8,734 nt of DNA from Acidimicrobiia bacterium (lineage in GTDB: Bacteria > Actinomycetota > Acidimicrobiia > Acidimicrobiales > Poriferisodalaceae), in the NCBI GenBank assembly GCA_026983855.1, contig JALSTE010000624.1:1-8734 (forward strand). Reading direction: 5' to 3'. Under the pieces are notes generated by a model, which saw only the letters and a program-made list of their open reading frames with translations, searched no databases and was not told the origin of the DNA. The position numbers and the translations under genes are program-made. Shown piece after piece: positions 5,046-8,734 of this stretch; the first letter of the stretch is position 1; every line of letters starts with the position of its first letter.

Positions 5046-5813
5046 ATGTCAGAGACAGCCCCTCAGATAATCCCGGGGGCCGAGCCCTACTCCGCCCCCG
5101 GTGATGGCACCGGAGTGCTGGTGATCCACGGCTTCACCGGCAGTGTCGGGTCCATGAGGTCCCTCGCCGAGGCCTTCGCCGCCTCCGGTCGCACCGTGGA
5201 GGCCCCACGGTTGCCGGGCCACGGGACCCGGGTCGAGGACATGCTGGACAAAACCTGGGACGACTGGACGGCGGCCGTCGACGAGGCCTACCGCCAGTTG
5301 GCGGCCCGGGTGGATCGGGTGTTCGTGGCCGGCCTGTCGATGGGCGGCAGCCTCACCCTGTGGTTGGCCCTGCACCACCCCGAGATCGCCGGGATCATCT
5401 GCGTCAATCCCGCCACCCGCACCAACCCCGACGTTCTGGCCCTGATCGAGGCCGAGGTGGCGGCGGGCAAGGAGCTCATGGACGGAATCGCCAGTGACAT
5501 CGCCAAGGAGGGGGTGGACGAGATCGCCTACGCCGAGACACCCCTGCGGCCCCTGCTCAGCCTGATGAGGGCGGCCGATGACCTGAGCCACCGTCTGGGT
5601 GAGATCGAGGTTCCCCTGATTCTGTTCAACAGCCCCCAGGACCACGTGGTGGATCCGGGGGACAGCGACTTCCTGGCCGAGTCGGTTTCGGGTCCCGTCG
5701 AGAGGGTGACCCTGCCCAACAGCTATCACGTGGCCACCCAGGACCACGACGCCCCGCTCATCGAGGAGAAGGCCGTGGAGTTCGTGAACCGTCTGTCGGG
5801 GGGTGACCGGTGA
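5046..5813 (+). CDS. Alpha/beta hydrolase, carboxylesterase / monoacylglycerol-lipase-like (Est30 type)
   Basis: A 255-residue protein from ATG 5046, with GAGGAG 8 bases upstream. All alpha/beta-hydrolase landmarks are visible in order: the oxyanion-hole loop VIHGFTGS (27-33), the conserved PRLPGHG (54-60), the nucleophile elbow GLSMGG with Ser98, the acid in SPQDHVVDP with Asp199, and the base His228 in NSYHVATQDHD. The DDW segment (72-74), the short helical cap (130-180) and the NSYHV...D...E ending match Est30-like carboxylesterases, which act on short- to medium-chain esters or monoacylglycerols. The natural substrate is unknown. There is no signal peptide, so it is cytosolic. Its TGA overlaps the gatC GTG by GTGA, so it is probably translated together with the amidotransferase genes, although no functional link between them is known to me. 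Confidence 0.88.
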   Translation: MSETAPQIIPGAEPYSAPGDGTGVLVIHGFTGSVGSMRSLAEAFAASGRTVEAPRLPGHGTRVEDMLDKTWDDWTAAVDEAYRQLAARVDRVFVAGLSMGGSLTLWLALHHPEIAGIICVNPATRTNPDVLALIEAEVAAGKELMDGIASDIAKEGVDEIAYAETPLRPLLSLMRAADDLSHRLGEIEVPLILFNSPQDHVVDPGDSDFLAESVSGPVERVTLPNSYHVATQDHDAPLIEEKAVEFVNRLSGGDR

Positions 5814-6109
5814 CCGCCATAACCCCAGAGGAGGTCGAACACGTGGCCGTTCTGGCCCGCCTGCGATTGTCACCCGAGGAGGTGACCCACTTCACCGGGC
5901 ACCTCGGTGCGATCCTCGAGCACGCCGCCGATGTGGAGGCCCTGGATCTGGCCGACGTTCCCCCCACCTCCCATCCCGTTCACCTGGAGAACGTGATGCG
6001 GCCAGACACCGTGGGGCCCACCCTCGACCGGTCCGAGGTCCTCGCCGAGGCCCCGGCGGCGGAGCAGGACCGATTCCGGGTACCCCCGATCCTGGGGGTG
6101 GAGCCGTGA
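5810..6109 (+). CDS. gatC: Aspartyl/glutamyl-tRNA amidotransferase subunit C
   Basis: A 99-residue protein from GTG 5810, overlapping the hydrolase stop by GTGA; a GGGGGGTG run just upstream can serve as ribosome-binding site. The N-terminus ITPEEVEHVAVLARLRLSPEEV and the helix FTGHLGAILEHAADVEALDLADVPPTSHP are the standard GatC signature. The C-terminus ends with RPD (65-67) and the usual FRVPPIL. GatC is the small stapling subunit that wraps GatA and GatB and stabilises the cytosolic GatCAB complex, which converts Glu-tRNA(Gln) and/or Asp-tRNA(Asn) to Gln-tRNA(Gln) and Asn-tRNA(Asn). Length is normal. It is followed directly by gatA with another GTGA overlap. Confidence 0.95.
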   Translation: MTAITPEEVEHVAVLARLRLSPEEVTHFTGHLGAILEHAADVEALDLADVPPTSHPVHLENVMRPDTVGPTLDRSEVLAEAPAAEQDRFRVPPILGVEP

Positions 6110-7548
6110 GCGCGGTGGAGATCGCGGCCAGGGTCCGGTCCGGGGAATGGTCAGCGGTGGACGTGCTGGAGGGCCATCTCGAGGCCATATCCGCCCGTGA
6201 GGGCGAGATCCACGCCTTCAACCTGGTCATGGTCGACGAGGCCCGGGAGGCGGCCGCCGCCGTGGACTCCGCCGTCGCCTCGGGCCGCGACCCCGGGCCC
6301 CTGGCCGGTGTTCCCGTGGCGTTGAAGGACAACATGTGCACCCGGGGGGTCCCCACCACCTGCTCCTCGCGGATCCTCGACGGTTGGCGCCCCCCCTACG
6401 ACGCCACCGTGGTCACCCGGGCGGTGGAGGCCGGGGCGGTGGTCATCGGCAAGACCAACCTCGACGAGTTCGCCATGGGCTCATCGACGGAGCACTCGGC
6501 CTTCGGGCCCACCCTCAACCCCCACGACACCACCCGGGTTCCGGGGGGTTCCTCGGGGGGCAGCGCCGCGGCGGTGGCGGCGGGATTCTCCTCGGTGGCC
6601 CTGGGTAGTGACACCGGGGGATCCATCCGCCAGCCGGCGGCCCTCTGCGGTGTGGTCGGGGTGAAGCCCACCTACGGACTGGTCTCCCGCTACGGTCTGG
6701 TGGCCTTCGCCTCATCCCTGGACCAGATCGGGCCGTTCGCCGGTTCGGTGGCCGACGCCGCCCTGATGCTGGAGGTGATCGGTGGTCACGACCCGATGGA
6801 CTCGACCTCCATTCCTCGTCCCGCCCCCGACATCTCCGCCCACCTGGACCGGGGGGTCGAGGGTATGAGGATCGGTCTCATAACCGAGCTGCTGGAGGGT
6901 GTCGATCCCGACGTGGCGGCCCGGGTCCACGAGGCGGCCGAGACCCTGTCGGCGGCGGGGGCGGTGATCGACGAGGTGTCGGTTCCGGCCACCCTCTACG
7001 GTCTCACCGCCTACTACCTGATAGCCCCGGCGGAGGCGTCCTCCAATCTGGCCCGTTTCGACGGGGTCCGCTACGGGCTCAGGGTCGACGGCCCCGACAC
7101 CGCCGAGATGATGATCCGCACCCGTTCGGCCGGTTTCGGGGACGAGGTGAAGGCCCGCATCATGCTCGGAACATTCGCCCTCTCGGCCGGCTACTACGAG
7201 GCGTTCTACGGCAAGGCCCAGAAGGTCCGCACCCTGGTCAGACGGGAGTTCGGTGCCGCCTACGCCGACCACGACCTGCTCCTGTCCCCGACCTCGCCCT
7301 CAGTGGCGTTTCCCCTGGGGGCCAAGGCGGACCCTATGTCGATGTACATGTGCGACGTCTGCACCCTGCCCAGCAACCTGTCGGGGGAGGCGGCCATGTC
7401 CGTGCCCTTCGGGAGCGGTGCCCACGGTCTGCCCGTGGGGGTCCAGGTCCTGGCCCCGGCCATGGGCGAGGTGGAGATGTTCCGGGCCGCGGCGGTCCTC
7501 GAGGCCGGAGCACCATCGGAATCAGCAACGGAGGAGGGTCGGTCGTGA
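6106..7548 (+). CDS. gatA: Aspartyl/glutamyl-tRNA amidotransferase subunit A (amidase)
   Basis: A 480-residue protein from GTG 6106, chosen because it overlaps the gatC stop by GTGA and gives the normal family N-terminus; the frame stays open further upstream but there only shadows gatC. This is an amidase-signature enzyme with the complete Ser-cisSer-Lys triad: Lys74 in GVPVALKDN, Ser149 in PGGSSGGSAAA and nucleophile Ser173 in GSDTGGSIRQPA. The spacing (75 and 24 residues) is the same as I recall for Staphylococcus aureus GatA. LDEFAMGSSTE (119-129) and VKPTYGLVSRYGLVAFASSLDQIGP (186-210) are further GatA-specific stretches. It hydrolyses glutamine, and the ammonia is channelled to GatB. 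The last ~12 residues (APSESATEEGRS) are low-complexity and hydrophilic; their coding DNA runs straight into the 36-bp repeat at the gatB start. Confidence 0.97.
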   Translation: MSAVEIAARVRSGEWSAVDVLEGHLEAISAREGEIHAFNLVMVDEAREAAAAVDSAVASGRDPGPLAGVPVALKDNMCTRGVPTTCSSRILDGWRPPYDATVVTRAVEAGAVVIGKTNLDEFAMGSSTEHSAFGPTLNPHDTTRVPGGSSGGSAAAVAAGFSSVALGSDTGGSIRQPAALCGVVGVKPTYGLVSRYGLVAFASSLDQIGPFAGSVADAALMLEVIGGHDPMDSTSIPRPAPDISAHLDRGVEGMRIGLITELLEGVDPDVAARVHEAAETLSAAGAVIDEVSVPATLYGLTAYYLIAPAEASSNLARFDGVRYGLRVDGPDTAEMMIRTRSAGFGDEVKARIMLGTFALSAGYYEAFYGKAQKVRTLVRREFGAAYADHDLLLSPTSPSVAFPLGAKADPMSMYMCDVCTLPSNLSGEAAMSVPFGSGAHGLPVGVQVLAPAMGEVEMFRAAAVLEAGAPSESATEEGRS

Positions 7549-7637
7549 GCACCTCGAACCCCGGTAACGGTGAGTCGGTCGTGAGCACCTCGAACCCCGG
7601 TAACGGTGAGTCGGTCGTGAGCACCTCGAACCCCGGT
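7539..7637 (+). repeat. 36-bp tandem repeat (2.75 copies) at the gatA/gatB junction
   Basis: Units start at 7539, 7575 and 7611. Two complete 36-base copies and 27 bases of a third are identical over the region compared; the remainder of the third copy is diverged. Each unit contains TCGGTCGTGAGCACC, so each carries the GTG used as the gatB start (7545, 7581, 7617), all in one frame because 36 is a multiple of three. Only the first GTG overlaps the gatA stop and is preceded by the GGAGGAGGG ribosome-binding site. It encodes the 12-residue repeat STSNPGNGESVV. Confidence 0.97.
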
Positions 7638-8734
7638 GCCGGCGGGTGGGAGATGGTCATAGGGCTGGAGGTCCACGTGGAGCTCCACACCCGCACCAAG
7701 ATGTTCTCCGCCGCCCCCAACCACTTCGGTGACGAGCCGAACACCAACATCACCCCCACCTGTCTCGGGCTGCCCGGATCACTGCCGGTGCTCAACGAGA
7801 AGGCGGTGGAGCTGGCCATCACCATGGGACTGGCCCTGAACAGCGAGATAGCGCCCTCGGTGTTCCACCGCAAGAACTACTTCTACCCCGACATGCCCAA
7901 GGACTTCCAGATCAGCCAGTACGACCAGCCGATCTGCGTCGGGGGGTGGTTGGAGATCCCCTCGGGCAAGCGTATAGGAATCGAGCGGGCTCACCTGGAG
8001 GAGGACACCGGGAAGTCCACCCACGTCGGAGGGGGAGGGGGCCGCATCCACGGCTCGGACTACTCCCTCGTGGACTACAACCGGGCCGGGGTGCCGCTGC
8101 TGGAGATCGTCAGTCGCCCCCACATGAACTCCCCTGAGGAGGCCCGGGCCTACGCCGAGGAGCTGAGGGCGATCCTGCTCGCCACCGGGGTCTCCGACGC
8201 CCGCATGGAGGAGGGGTCGATGAGGGTCGACGCCAACGTCAGTGTCAGACCCATCGGCTCCGACGAGCTCCGGACCCGCTGCGAGATCAAGAACCTGAAC
8301 TCCTTCCGGTCCCTGGGCCGGGCCATCGCCCATGAGGCCCAGAGGCACATCGACCTCTACGAACACGGGGAGGAACCCACCCAGGAGACGCGCCACTGGG
8401 CCGAGGACGAGGGTCGTACCCACACCCTGCGCTCCAAGGAGGAGGCCAACGACTACCGCTACTTCCCCGAACCCGACCTGGTCCTGCTGAATCCCTCGCG
8501 GGAATGGGTGGAGGACCTCCGGGCCCGCCTGCCCGAACTTCCCGCCCAGCGCCGGGCCGCCCTCCGGGAGGCCACCGGAGGAGACGCCACCGCCGTGGCG
8601 GCCATCGTGGCCCGGGGTCTCGACCGTCTGGTCCGCGACGCCGTCGCCGCCGGGGCCGACGCAACCCGGGCTCTCACCCACGCCGGAAACAATCTGTCCA
8701 TGGACGGGGCCGCCGATCTGGATCCCGCCTCCTT
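7545..8734 (+). CDS. gatB: Aspartyl/glutamyl-tRNA amidotransferase subunit B (3' end outside window)
   Basis: The first 396 codons are visible; families usually run to about 475-500 residues, so the C-terminal tail domain is missing from the window. Starting at GTG 7545, the N-terminus is two copies of a 12-residue unit plus a partial third. The normal GatB core then begins near residue 37 with MVIGLEVHVEL. Family signatures are all present: HTRTKMFSAAP, CLGLPGSLPVLN, RKNYFYPDMPKDFQISQYDQPI (split by no gaps), HLEEDTGKS, DYNRAGVPLLEIVS, MEEGSMRVDANVSVRP, CEIKNLNSFR and NDYRYFPEPDL. GatB binds the tRNA acceptor end, uses ATP to activate the misacylated Glu or Asp side chain, and receives ammonia from GatA. 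Alternative GTG starts at 7581 and 7617 would shorten the extension without touching the core. The GTGA overlap with gatA suggests coupled translation. Confidence 0.96.
   Translation, partial: MSTSNPGNGESVVSTSNPGNGESVVSTSNPGAGGWEMVIGLEVHVELHTRTKMFSAAPNHFGDEPNTNITPTCLGLPGSLPVLNEKAVELAITMGLALNSEIAPSVFHRKNYFYPDMPKDFQISQYDQPICVGGWLEIPSGKRIGIERAHLEEDTGKSTHVGGGGGRIHGSDYSLVDYNRAGVPLLEIVSRPHMNSPEEARAYAEELRAILLATGVSDARMEEGSMRVDANVSVRPIGSDELRTRCEIKNLNSFRSLGRAIAHEAQRHIDLYEHGEEPTQETRHWAEDEGRTHTLRSKEEANDYRYFPEPDLVLLNPSREWVEDLRARLPELPAQRRAALREATGGDATAVAAIVARGLDRLVRDAVAAGADATRALTHAGNNLSMDGAADLDPAS

Noticed and set aside
5803..6105. N-terminal extension of gatA
   Set aside because: This stretch encodes GatC in another frame and its gatA-frame translation is Arg/Pro-rich noise. 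The GTG at 6106 gives the normal GatA start.
7539..7637. CRISPR-like array from the regularly spaced repeats
   Set aside because: The copies are directly abutting with no spacers, lie inside coding sequence, keep the reading frame and encode a 12-residue peptide repeat.
7779..8681. Long open frame antisense to gatB (300 codons), and a similar one antisense to the hydrolase (5049-5873)
   Set aside because: Products are Gly/Val/His/Arg-rich low-complexity strings with no motif. Long antisense frames are expected where sense codons nearly always end in G or C, and the sense frames encode clear conserved proteins.

Overview
The window is GC-rich bacterial DNA. Its right half looks like an actinobacterial chromosome, possibly Acidimicrobiia-like. 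That placement rests on frequent GTG starts, strongly G/C-ending codons, an actinobacterial-style ferredoxin and SCP2 pair, and the look of the integrase; no rRNA or other phylogenetic marker is present.

Left part (1 to about 4150) is accessory in character. From left to right it holds: the first codons of an unidentified minus-strand gene leaving the window (1-69); a short minus-strand ORF matching only the N-terminal part of pentapeptide/DinB-type proteins (102-440); a minus-strand type II toxin-antitoxin pair with a GTGA overlap (antitoxin 971-1213, ParE/RelE-fold toxin 660-974); a plus-strand tyrosine recombinase broken by a frameshift, whose full catalytic residue set is split over two frames (about 1450-2369); an intergenic stretch with several inverted repeats (2370-2634); and a minus-strand pair encoding an exported protein with a QExGHxxGxxH metalloprotease-like motif (3416-4147) and a lipoprotein of unknown function (2635-3402). 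This half is visibly less GC-biased at third codon positions than the right half. It reads like a decayed integrase-associated cargo region.

Right part (about 4200 to the end) is core genome. A minus-strand SCP2 sterol-carrier-domain protein (4220-4633) diverges from a tight plus-strand operon: a 2[4Fe-4S] ferredoxin, an Est30-like alpha/beta hydrolase, gatC, gatA and gatB (gatB runs off the end). Hydrolase/gatC, gatC/gatA and gatA/gatB each overlap by the same four bases, GTGA, so translation is probably coupled and the three amidotransferase subunits made together. GatCAB amidates misacylated Glu-tRNA(Gln) and/or Asp-tRNA(Asn).

The most unusual items are: (i) a 36-bp in-frame tandem repeat exactly at the gatA/gatB junction, which multiplies the gatB GTG start to three copies and adds a repetitive N-terminal extension; (ii) the broken integrase with related palindromes on both sides; and (iii) the two-gene exported QExGH protein plus lipoprotein unit. 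I found no CRISPR array, tRNA, rRNA or insertion sequence, and I cannot show from this sequence alone that a wholly new system is present.
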